The notes beneath the pieces are model-generated. The model was not told where the DNA came from. It was given only the letters and a program-made list of their open reading frames with translations, and did not search any database. From NCBI GenBank assembly GCA_964400495.1, contig CAYNTS010000025.1:1-26000 (forward strand): a DNA stretch of 26,000 nucleotides, read 5' to 3'. Positions 7,593 through 15,375 of this stretch are shown one piece after another (position 1 is the first letter of the stretch; each line of letters begins with the position of its first letter). Position numbers and translations under genes: made by a program. Origin of the DNA: CAYNTS01 sp964400495. GTDB lineage: Bacteria; Fidelibacterota; Marinisomatia; SCGC-AAA003-L08; D37C17.

Positions 7593-9935
7593 TTATCCCA
7601 TAATTGGTTCAGTTAATTCAACAGGTAAAGAATTATGTATTTCATTTAGTCTGTTTTTACGTTCATTTGCTAATCTGTTTATAGCTTTAATTTGCCATTC
7701 ACCCGAAAGATGTGCTTCATCAATCACTTCTTCTAAAGAACCACCACTTCTCCACTTATTATCCCAATCTGCTGATAGGGAATATTTTCGCACAATAGGA
7801 TGTTTAATCCAATGTTGCATCATATTTAATGAAGTGTTTGTAATAATCATAGCATCTAACCACTCATTTTCTGAAACTATTGATTCTTTATATTCGTCAG
7901 TTTGCCTATTAAATAATCCCCATGATAAGCCAGCAACAATTTTTACATTGGGGCCATCATTATTTAGTTCAGGTAATACTTTAACTAAATGACTTATTAC
8001 ACTTGTACCACGTACTATTACAACACCTTCTTTTGGTTTTGTATTGTCATAATCTTTAATAATATAAGCACCTTTAGCAGAGTCGAAATAATGTGCTATT
8101 CCTAATTTTTTTCTGTCAGGAATTTCAACCGAAGGTCGAGTTAAATGTAGAGCAATAATTGGATAGTCTTGCTTGATTGCCTCAGCCAACATTACAGGTA
8201 CTTCATTATATTCCCATGGATGAAGATTAACAATATGATCTTCTGGAAATAACTGTGTTACTCCAGGTGCAAAAATACCAAAGTGAGTTCGACTATCTTC
8301 TGCTGTTTCTGGTCCAGAATGACCAGCTACCCAAATTGTTTTACCAATCTGCATTTGAGAGTCTTGTGCCATTTGACTGTATAAACGCATAATGCCATAT
8401 TTTAAATATGAAAATGACCCATACGTACTAGAAGCAGTAATATAACCATTGAAAGGCTTAAAAGAATCGGAATTGAAATTGACCGAAGATATACCACACA
8501 TAATTCCAGCATTAGCAAATTCTGTAATACCTTGTGGTAATAAAGTTCCCTTCGGATTAGTGTTCCGATTAAACATTCCAAAATCTTTTTCAGTATCCCA
8601 CCCTTTAGAAAAACCAGCAATATTGGTTGAGCCTGCAAGATCTGCAGAACTTACAATTGCAACTGGTCGCCCATATTTTTCTTTACAATACGAATTCAAC
8701 CAAGAACCATAGTTTCCAAAACCTGCACGATTTGGTGCTTTTTCACCCGGTTGTTTGTAAAGGGTTTTAGGGAAATTTTTAAAATCTGTTATTGCAGAAT
8801 CGTCAAATGGATTTTCCTTAAATACTTCTTTAATTTCATTATGTTCAGGTATACTTTCGCCAATTTCAACAAGTCTATTTGCTAAATAGTCTGTTAAATC
8901 AGGATGAATATCAAACAAAGACATTACCGTATCCATCACGTTTGCCATTTGAGCCCTATCATCTTCATAATTATTAAATTCAGGTGAATCCATATCTTCA
9001 AAACAAAGATTATACTTTTCAGCAAATTCTCGTTTAGTTTCCCAAAATTCAGATGAATTTCGCTTATGGGGAGCACCATGGCTAACATTGTCGTATTTTT
9101 TATATCCACGACCTTTTCTCATTTTTAACCATAATGCTTTAGGTTGGTTTGTATCATCATTTTCAAGCAATTCAGCATAAGCCTGAACAATTGATTCCCA
9201 ATCTTCACCATTTTCTGTCCCAGCTACTTTCCAGCCATAAGGTTCAAACCAATCTTTAGGGGTGCCAGCCATTACATCGCTAAATGGACGATCATCTATT
9301 CCATAATCATTCCAATCTACCACATATATTAAATTGCCTAAACCAAGTCCATAAGCTGAATTCTTAGTCTCATGCGTAACTCCTGTTGTGAGCCCACCCT
9401 CACCTTCAAAAGCAAATACCCTTACATCATCTGCACCTGCATATTTAAGTGCAAATGCTTCACCGGCAGCAATAGGTGAACCGTGCCCAGAAGGACCGGT
9501 ATTGCATTTGAAAAATGAAGTTTTACCTTCCATTTCAGCATGTCCAGACAAACCGCCACGTTTTCGTAGTGTTAACAAATCTTCCCATGTTAAGGTAAAA
9601 TTTTCACCAAGTGGATAATTATATTTTTCATCACCTGTTTGGTTGTATTTTCGTCGTAATGCTTCATTAAATACTGCTAAAGTTGCATACACCACTGGGT
9701 TTGCATGCCCAGCAACCAAAACAAATCTATCACCAAATGTCTTCTCAGGGGATCGGATATCCCACTTCATTACTCCTGAGAGCAAGGTTGCAACCATTAC
9801 ATAGACTTTGGAGCGTGAACCTCCTGGATGTCCACTTTGGCTTAAATTTAACATCACATCAATGCTTTGATCTATTTGATCAGCAATAATGTCCCAATAT
9901 TTATATTCTTCTCTAAGTGTTTCAATATTATTCAT
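7593..9935 (-). CDS. Transketolase-family enzyme, divergent (780 residues)
   Basis: A thiamine-diphosphate enzyme of the transketolase family, longer than the usual ~660 residues. The N-terminal TPP domain shows S-G-H-P-G-G-S (His36), A-G-H-A-N-P (His77), S-G-H-A-E-M (His132), T-G-P-S-G-H-G, and G-E-G at 178-180 in place of the usual G-D-G, followed by D-W-N-D at 207-210. The region near 286-289 (H-G-A-P) matches the H-G-A-P-L-G motif. The pyrimidine domain has S-S-A-D-L near 429-433 and the cofactor-activating Glu472 in T-E-F. The family's H-D-S-I-G-x-G-E-D-G-P-T-H loop appears as a longer, changed G-H-S-G-P-E...E-D-S-R-T-H (538-551). Arg600 stands where the phosphate-binding S-R-Q is usual. 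A C-terminal transketolase domain follows. Family membership is clear; the sugar substrate may differ from the pentose-phosphate pathway enzyme. It starts 2 bases after the DUF885 gene's stop. Confidence 0.85.
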   Translation of the reverse strand: MNNIETLREEYKYWDIIADQIDQSIDVMLNLSQSGHPGGSRSKVYVMVATLLSGVMKWDIRSPEKTFGDRFVLVAGHANPVVYATLAVFNEALRRKYNQTGDEKYNYPLGENFTLTWEDLLTLRKRGGLSGHAEMEGKTSFFKCNTGPSGHGSPIAAGEAFALKYAGADDVRVFAFEGEGGLTTGVTHETKNSAYGLGLGNLIYVVDWNDYGIDDRPFSDVMAGTPKDWFEPYGWKVAGTENGEDWESIVQAYAELLENDDTNQPKALWLKMRKGRGYKKYDNVSHGAPHKRNSSEFWETKREFAEKYNLCFEDMDSPEFNNYEDDRAQMANVMDTVMSLFDIHPDLTDYLANRLVEIGESIPEHNEIKEVFKENPFDDSAITDFKNFPKTLYKQPGEKAPNRAGFGNYGSWLNSYCKEKYGRPVAIVSSADLAGSTNIAGFSKGWDTEKDFGMFNRNTNPKGTLLPQGITEFANAGIMCGISSVNFNSDSFKPFNGYITASSTYGSFSYLKYGIMRLYSQMAQDSQMQIGKTIWVAGHSGPETAEDSRTHFGIFAPGVTQLFPEDHIVNLHPWEYNEVPVMLAEAIKQDYPIIALHLTRPSVEIPDRKKLGIAHYFDSAKGAYIIKDYDNTKPKEGVVIVRGTSVISHLVKVLPELNNDGPNVKIVAGLSWGLFNRQTDEYKESIVSENEWLDAMIITNTSLNMMQHWIKHPIVRKYSLSADWDNKWRSGGSLEEVIDEAHLSGEWQIKAINRLANERKNRLNEIHNSLPVELTEPIMG

Positions 9936-9937
9936 AA

Positions 9938-11608
9938 TTATCTCAATATTTGTGTTTCTAATACATACAAAGGAACCGGACCTATTTCTGTCGTTTTATT
10001 GATAAAATCATTAATTGTATAATTCTCTTTTTGGACACTAACTTTATTAAATATTTTGTCAAACTCAATACCACCAATATATCTGGAATAAATATCAAAT
10101 GTATTATTAAATATATTATTCAACACTTCATCCGCCTCATAATCGGTCATAAACCCTGTATTTATCAACCACTTTTTATTATCAGCTAGAGTGTTAATTT
10201 CAAAATAATATTTGTATTCTAAAATAAATAAAAGTAAAGCTTCAAGATGTTTTTTAAGTTGAATAATTTTAACTAACTTAGAAGTTTCTTTTGAATCGGC
10301 GTAAACTTCGTTACAAAAATTACCCCAACCTGAAATTGTAAATTGGTTTGGGAATATCTTCACAATCTCCGTGTATGACTGACCATGTAATAAATACCAT
10401 TCTCCAGGAATATATCGTCCAAAATGTTCCAAGTCTAGTAAGGTAGTATTAAACTGACTTCGAATCGCATTATTTGCAATATCTTTATTTATCAACAAGT
10501 TTGGGTGTGTATCATTTGGGAAATATTTTACCATTTTTATTGGTAATAATGGGTGATAATTTTCTTTTAAACCAATATTCATTTTAGGCACATTTTTAAT
10601 AAATTTATTTTTCATTGAATAGGCTTGTATTCTATTTGATGAAGCATATATTTCTGTTAAAATACTACCACTCGTTGGATGGTTATTATAAATATGATCA
10701 ATTGACCACTTTATAACTTTTAATGTATCGTCCCGATCAACCCAAACGGGTTCATCATTTGATTGCAAATATATAGATATAGCAACATTAAATAATTTAT
10801 CTTGAAGTTTATGTATATTGTTATTTGCAAACTCAACAGTATTTTTTAATGTATAGTTATATCCTATTGTATTCTTAAAATGTTGAGAATAAATAGCTGC
10901 GTTTTGTAATTGTTCAGCACGGGGGTAATTTTGTACTGTTTCACTTAACCATTTTTTATGATTATTCAATAAAATTGAATTTTGAGAAATTAAATTATCA
11001 ATTTTATCTAACAATTGATGATCTGCATACACTAAAAGTGGTAAATCAGTAAATAATCTTTGAATATTTTCAATATTATCAATCGCTAGAGAAATATGCC
11101 TTTTTGAAGAATATTTAATATTTTGGGATTGAATTTCTAACAAACTTGGCAAAAATTCTAAACGTGAAATAATTGCTTTCACCCTTCGATTCATATCCAT
11201 AGATTCTCTATCAACCAGAACAACTAGGCCATCATAAATTGAGCTTATAATATAATTTGGGTTCCATGTTGTTGACTGAACGACTTCCCAATTAAAAGAA
11301 ATAGATTGGAGACCCGATTCTAATATTTTGTACTGAGCATGTGCATCTTCAGATAGTTTGGTTTCATCAATTTGGGATAATTCAATTTTAAATCTATTAA
11401 CATCTGCAATATACTCTGTTATTGCATCGGATGAATATATCTTAAATAAGGTATCATAATCATGGATACCTAACAAACTTGCCTTAACTGGATGCGATTT
11501 ATAATACCAATTTTGAAACGCTTCTAATAAGTCAGAAAATGATTCTTTCTGTGAACCGTGACACGAAATACCAATACAAGCTAATATAATTAAGAAAATA
11601 GGTTTCAT
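9938..11608 (-). CDS. DUF885-family lipoprotein, metal site apparently lost
   Basis: A 556-residue exported protein. The N-terminus is a signal peptide with candidate lipidation cysteines at Cys11 (ILAC) and Cys16 (GISC), so it is probably membrane-anchored. Residues 38-190 fit the helical DUF885 pattern: H-P-V-K-A-S-L-L-G-I-H-D-Y-D, an I-D-x-x-x-L-S-E-D helix, W-N-P-N-Y and a conserved S-R-L-x-F-L-P-x-L-L. DUF885 proteins normally carry H-E-x-x-P-G-H and E-G-W in the C-terminal half and look like zinc peptidases. Here the matching places read as H-F-G-R-Y-I-P-G-E-W (395-404) and I-S-G-W (425-428), so the usual ligands are absent. It may be a non-catalytic binding protein. It heads the unit with the transketolase-like and aminotransferase genes. 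Confidence 0.65.
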   Translation of the reverse strand: MKPIFLIILACIGISCHGSQKESFSDLLEAFQNWYYKSHPVKASLLGIHDYDTLFKIYSSDAITEYIADVNRFKIELSQIDETKLSEDAHAQYKILESGLQSISFNWEVVQSTTWNPNYIISSIYDGLVVLVDRESMDMNRRVKAIISRLEFLPSLLEIQSQNIKYSSKRHISLAIDNIENIQRLFTDLPLLVYADHQLLDKIDNLISQNSILLNNHKKWLSETVQNYPRAEQLQNAAIYSQHFKNTIGYNYTLKNTVEFANNNIHKLQDKLFNVAISIYLQSNDEPVWVDRDDTLKVIKWSIDHIYNNHPTSGSILTEIYASSNRIQAYSMKNKFIKNVPKMNIGLKENYHPLLPIKMVKYFPNDTHPNLLINKDIANNAIRSQFNTTLLDLEHFGRYIPGEWYLLHGQSYTEIVKIFPNQFTISGWGNFCNEVYADSKETSKLVKIIQLKKHLEALLLFILEYKYYFEINTLADNKKWLINTGFMTDYEADEVLNNIFNNTFDIYSRYIGGIEFDKIFNKVSVQKENYTINDFINKTTEIGPVPLYVLETQILR

Positions 11609-11674
11609 TTCCGTCGGTAAATTTACACATATTTTAATTAGTAATACATGCTAATTGATAAAATTTTGTATTAT

Positions 11675-12562
11675 TTATGAATCCAATATTTGATGCAAAT
11701 CACCATTGACTTTTTCTAATAATTTTATAGCAGAAACATAATCACAGTTTATCTTATACATTACGAGGGCTACTTTAACATTTCCCTTTGCAGATATCAA
11801 AATTCCCTTCGATTTTGAATACCCTTCTTTGGTTATATATTGGATTATTCGCGCTCCTCTATCCCATAATTTGTTATTGACTGCTTTTAAATCTACCATG
11901 ATATTTTGATATGTCTTGTTTAATTTTATCATAGTTGATGTTGTAATCATGTTAAGAATCATTTTGGTAGCTGTTCCGGATTTCATTCGCGTAGAACCTG
12001 TTAATATTTCTGGCCCAACAAGAGCATAAATAACATGGTCAATATAGGAAAACTTCTCGGGAGTATTACACATTAGCAAAGCAGTTGTACATTTATTTGA
12101 TTTAGCATATTTTAAAGCACCCAATACATAAGGTGCATTACCACTTGCTGATATCCCAATAACAGTATCATCTGTAGTTAAATTAAATATTTCTAAATCT
12201 TTTTGACCATTTATTTCAATATCTTCAGCACCTTCAATTGAATTACGTAAAGCTTTATCCCCACCAGCAATAATTCCACGAATCATTTCAGGAGGTGTGC
12301 TAAATGTTGGAGGACATTCAGATGCATCTAAAACCCCAAGTCGTCCACTTGTACCAGCACCAACATAAAATAATCGTCCACCTCTTGGAATATTTACAGT
12401 TAAATCATCAACTAATTTAGAAATTTCAGGAATACATTTTTCAACTGCCTGTGCTATTTTAGCATCTTCAGAATTAATTGTTTTTAACATTTCTTTTGTA
12501 GATTGTTTTCCAATTAACTTACTATTTTCATTTTGAGCTTCTGTAGCCCGAGAATCAAGCAT
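11675..12562 (-). CDS. murQ: N-acetylmuramic acid 6-phosphate etherase MurQ
   Basis: Cytoplasmic lyase/hydrolase that cleaves the lactyl ether of MurNAc-6-phosphate to give GlcNAc-6-phosphate and D-lactate in peptidoglycan recycling. The 295 residues cover the whole family. The SIS-domain sugar-phosphate site is G-A-G-T-S-G-R-L-G (68-76). Catalytic glutamates are expected at Glu82 in S-E-C-P-P-T and Glu113 in E-G-A-E-D. A second signature is L-T-G-S-T-R-M-K-S-G-T-A, then Y-Q-N-I-M-V-D-L-K-A-x-N. The C-terminus is the helical domain. AAAGGA precedes the ATG by about 6 bases. No MurNAc transporter, kinase or AnmK lies beside it. It is divergent from the CorC-type gene, with 66 bases between the starts. 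Confidence 0.95.
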   Translation of the reverse strand: MLDSRATEAQNENSKLIGKQSTKEMLKTINSEDAKIAQAVEKCIPEISKLVDDLTVNIPRGGRLFYVGAGTSGRLGVLDASECPPTFSTPPEMIRGIIAGGDKALRNSIEGAEDIEINGQKDLEIFNLTTDDTVIGISASGNAPYVLGALKYAKSNKCTTALLMCNTPEKFSYIDHVIYALVGPEILTGSTRMKSGTATKMILNMITTSTMIKLNKTYQNIMVDLKAVNNKLWDRGARIIQYITKEGYSKSKGILISAKGNVKVALVMYKINCDYVSAIKLLEKVNGDLHQILDS

Positions 12563-12570
12563 CTGAATCC

Positions 12571-12616
12571 TTTGATTTAAGTGTTAAAAAGATATAATTT
12601 TAAATACTCGTGAGTA
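12571..12616 (+). promoter_or_regulatory. Promoter with palindrome upstream of the CorC-type gene
   Basis: In the murQ/corC divergent gap, TTTG at 12571-12574 stands 20 bases before TAATTTTA at 12595-12602, a 7-of-8 match to the Bacteroidetes TAnnTTTG box with the right spacing. The same place also reads as a perfect TATAAT (12593-12598). Immediately downstream is the inverted repeat TACTC-gt-GAGTA (12605-12616), with TTTAAA on both flanks. It lies over the expected transcript start and so could be an operator. No ribosome site is visible before the ATG at 12629. Confidence 0.4.
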
Positions 12617-12628
12617 AATTTAAATATA

Positions 12629-13843
12629 ATGTTTGATCTAATCTTAGCAATTATAGGGCTAATTTTATCCATTTTCTATTCAAGTTCAGAAATTGCACTC
12701 ATTTCTGCACACCCAATGCAAATTCAAGTTTGGGCAAAACAACGGAAAAAGTTAGGCAAAATGACTCAATCAATTATGGAATCTCAAGAACAGTACTTAA
12801 CTGTCATTTTGATAGGTACTAACTTAGCTAATATTCTTACAACATCCTTTGCTACAGTCTATTTATTGAAACTTGATATTCTACCACATTCATTAATTGT
12901 CATACCTATAGCAATTATTATATTACTCTTTGGAGAAATTTTACCCAAAAGTCTAATTCGTGGATTTTCAAACTTTGGAATAATGGCACTCTCTCCATTT
13001 CTTGTAGTGTCAAATATTGTCTTTTCACCAGTAATTTGGATTATCAAATCAATGGGATGGCTAGATATTTCAGGTAGAGCCAGTTCTGCGGAACAACTTG
13101 CTGAAAAACGTGATGATTTGCAACAAATGTATGAACAAGTAGATGACCCTGATGCCATGGAAAAAGACCAACAAGAAATGATTTCCAAGTTATTTGATTA
13201 TAGCGAAAGTACAGTTTACGAAGCCATGACTCCTCGTACCGAAATATCTGCTGTATCAATAAACGCAAAATTAGAAGATGTGTTGCATACATTTATCGAT
13301 TCTGGACATTCTAAATTACCAGTTTATCAAAAGAATATTGATAATATTGTAGGTGTTGTTTTCCTGTATGACTTATTTACTTCACCCGAGAGATTGCAAG
13401 ATGTAATTAAAGAAGTGCTACATGTTCCTGCATCAAAACCTGTAATGGATGTAATGGCTGAATTTAAAACTGCACATCATGCTTTAGCTATTGTGCTTGA
13501 TGAACATGGTGGCACTGCTGGAATTATAACAGCTGAAGATATATTTGAAGAACTATTTGGCGAATTCGAAGACGAATTTGATGAAGAAGATGCTGACACT
13601 GAAAAACAAGAAGATGGTTCTATTATTGCATCAGCTAAAATTGATTGGCAAGATTTTAACCTAAAGCATGGTAATATAATTCCAGATGGTGATTATGAAA
13701 CAGTTGGCGGTTTTATAATTTCTGAAATTGGACGTATCCCAAATAAAAATGAACGATTATTTCTACCTATTGGTCAAGTGGTGATTTTAAAATCTACAGC
13801 TCGTAGAATTGAACAAATTCAAATATATCCAAAAGAAGTTTAA
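12629..13843 (+). CDS. CNNM/CorC-type (DUF21-CBS-CorC_HlyC) membrane protein
   Basis: An integral membrane protein of the CNNM/CorC/HlyC family, linked to Mg2+/Co2+ export or resistance; the older hemolysin label is misleading. Over 404 residues it has an N-terminal DUF21 membrane domain (about 1-145) with several hydrophobic spans and the family's S-S-S-E-I-A-L and F-G-E-I-L-P-K-S motifs. A CBS pair follows (about 188-310), with M-T-P-R-T-E at its head, and the acidic stretch L-F-G-E-F-E-D-E-F-D-E-E. The C-terminal transporter-associated domain (about 325-402) has G-D-Y-E-T-V-G-G-F-I. It is the only plus-strand gene in the window, divergent from murQ and convergent with the secreted-protein genes. 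The exact ion is not readable from sequence. Confidence 0.9.
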   Translation: MFDLILAIIGLILSIFYSSSEIALISAHPMQIQVWAKQRKKLGKMTQSIMESQEQYLTVILIGTNLANILTTSFATVYLLKLDILPHSLIVIPIAIIILLFGEILPKSLIRGFSNFGIMALSPFLVVSNIVFSPVIWIIKSMGWLDISGRASSAEQLAEKRDDLQQMYEQVDDPDAMEKDQQEMISKLFDYSESTVYEAMTPRTEISAVSINAKLEDVLHTFIDSGHSKLPVYQKNIDNIVGVVFLYDLFTSPERLQDVIKEVLHVPASKPVMDVMAEFKTAHHALAIVLDEHGGTAGIITAEDIFEELFGEFEDEFDEEDADTEKQEDGSIIASAKIDWQDFNLKHGNIIPDGDYETVGGFIISEIGRIPNKNERLFLPIGQVVILKSTARRIEQIQIYPKEV

Positions 13844-13939
13844 TATAAGAACCACAAATCTTTACATTTTCAGATCATAAACAGTTTTCGTACCTTGATC
13901 TAGGATAATTAATCATTCATCATTAATAATTAACATTTT

Positions 13940-15361
13940 TTACTCTTCTAGCTGACCGTGGAAATAATCTCGAAGTTCTCGTAATATTTCTACTAAATCA
14001 TCATGTCCGGGAATAGTAGAATAAAATTCAAATAAAATATGTTTTGTAAGATTATCGTGGGTAATTTCAATCCACTCAGCCCCTCCATCTGCGCAATCAG
14101 GGCATCCATACACATTATCTAATGTCAAATATTCTTCAAAGTCAAATGTGTTTAATATTTGGTCCAATTGTTCGTCGGTAATGTGGTCTTCCAAAATTAA
14201 CTCCGGAAAATCGGGATTTTCAATCCAAGAATATTCTCTATAAATTACTTCAGTACCATTTAGCTCTAACTCAGTTTTACAGTAGCCCCAACACATTCCA
14301 AAAGAAGTACCCGTATTAATTATAAATGATGATTCAACTGGGTTCAAAATCCAATCGACTATAATCACAATATCTAAAACATTAATTACCTCATCTTCAT
14401 TCACATCCAATATACACAACTCTTCGAGCGTTGGTGGTTCAAATGATAAAATAATATTAATTGATTGAACAATGTCTAACACGTTTAATACATAATCTTG
14501 TGTAATATCTCCAGTTCCCTGAAACTCTTCATTACAATTAATACATTCGCCATCTATTAATTCTACTCCACAATCACCTCCATCACATTCAAATTCTGGG
14601 CAAATTAAATCTGCACCAAATCCACCATCATCGCAAAACCCATCATTTACCCAACTATCAATTTCTTCTGTTTCCCAACATTCTAAATCGCAAGTCCAAT
14701 ACCCAGGATTATAAATATTATTAATATCATCAGCTATACATATTTCGCCTACAACAGCTTCATCATGTACACAGGTTCCGCCGTTACAATCGTCTGTACA
14801 ATACCATTGGCCGGTGGATTCATCACAAGAACAGAAGCTAGAAACGCAAAATCCGGGTGTATCTGAATTTCCAAAATCTATACAAGCGTACCCATCTTCA
14901 CAGCCATTTTGAAAACACCCAGCAGGATTTTCACCAACGCACGATAAATTTTCACATTCTGGATAACCCTGCCAGCTAGGTTGAGCAGTACCTTCAATTT
15001 CTACACCAGTTTCATCCACACACCAACACCAACCCGTTGAACCACTACACTGCATTGGTTCATAACCACAACTATCAGTACATTGTGGAATAAAACACCC
15101 TGGTATACCTGCACATTCTTCAATTGCATTTTCTTCTGCTTCACAACAATTGCTTTCTGGGCATTCTGCTACCCAACCATTACCAGTTCCATAACAATCA
15201 GTATCCATTATTAAACATTCTGTATTGCATTGATATCCTGTAGGTGCATCTGATTGCCAGAAACATTCTGCATCGAAACAATTAGAACATGATTCAAAAC
15301 TGGTACACTCCTGTGCAATAAGAAAGTGCACACTTAATAATATTCCTAATAATACGTTCAT
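13940..15361 (-). CDS. Secreted Cys-rich modular protein: thyroglobulin type-1, LNR-like, dockerin-like domains
   Basis: A 473-residue exported, disulfide-rich protein with a signal peptide at 1-17. Reading onward: Cys-rich segments at 19-82; a thyroglobulin type-1-like module at about 83-136 with P-Q-C, Q-C and the diagnostic C-W-C-V (112-115) followed by E-I-E-G-T; more Cys-rich repeats at 140-200; a Notch-type LNR-like module at about 224-264 ending D-G-G-D-C; and two dockerin-like helices (293-305 and 327-339), each with N-V-L-D-I-V. The C-terminal domain (about 345-470) carries G-M-C-W-G-Y-C and C-P-D-C-A-D-G-G-A-E-W-I-E-I, a pattern I recall from FCB-group secreted proteins without a known role. 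AGGAGA overlaps the upstream gene's stop and serves this ATG, so the two are probably one operon. Likely extracellular; role unknown. Confidence 0.8.
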   Translation of the reverse strand: MNVLLGILLSVHFLIAQECTSFESCSNCFDAECFWQSDAPTGYQCNTECLIMDTDCYGTGNGWVAECPESNCCEAEENAIEECAGIPGCFIPQCTDSCGYEPMQCSGSTGWCWCVDETGVEIEGTAQPSWQGYPECENLSCVGENPAGCFQNGCEDGYACIDFGNSDTPGFCVSSFCSCDESTGQWYCTDDCNGGTCVHDEAVVGEICIADDINNIYNPGYWTCDLECWETEEIDSWVNDGFCDDGGFGADLICPEFECDGGDCGVELIDGECINCNEEFQGTGDITQDYVLNVLDIVQSINIILSFEPPTLEELCILDVNEDEVINVLDIVIIVDWILNPVESSFIINTGTSFGMCWGYCKTELELNGTEVIYREYSWIENPDFPELILEDHITDEQLDQILNTFDFEEYLTLDNVYGCPDCADGGAEWIEITHDNLTKHILFEFYSTIPGHDDLVEILRELRDYFHGQLEE

Positions 15362-15375
15362 TTTAATTGTATCTC

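Noticed and set aside
9388..9618. Plus-strand open frame inside the transketolase-like gene
   Set aside because: It is opposite strongly conserved TPP-domain codons; the Ser/Pro-rich product is a shadow.
11636..11656. Hairpin AATTAG-N9-CTAATT downstream of murQ
   Set aside because: The six-bp A+T-rich stem has no U-tract after it in the murQ direction; chance is likely in such A+T-rich spacer.
12859..13292. Minus-strand open frames inside the CorC-type gene
   Set aside because: They oppose well-conserved DUF21 and CBS coding sequence and have no ribosome sites.
12629..13843. Hemolysin annotation for the DUF21-CBS-CorC protein
   Set aside because: The family's hemolysin label is historical; domain content supports a CNNM/CorC-type ion-transport role.
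13844..13939. Possible bidirectional terminator between the convergent CorC-type and secreted-protein genes
   Set aside because: AGATCA and TGATCT could pair over a ~20-base loop and a T-run follows, but the stem is short and the loop too long to call a terminator.
14342..14515. Cellulosome dockerins
   Set aside because: The paired NVLDIV helices resemble type I dockerin repeats, but no cohesin or cellulase is nearby and such repeats are common C-terminal modules in Marinimicrobia, so only dockerin-like is claimed.
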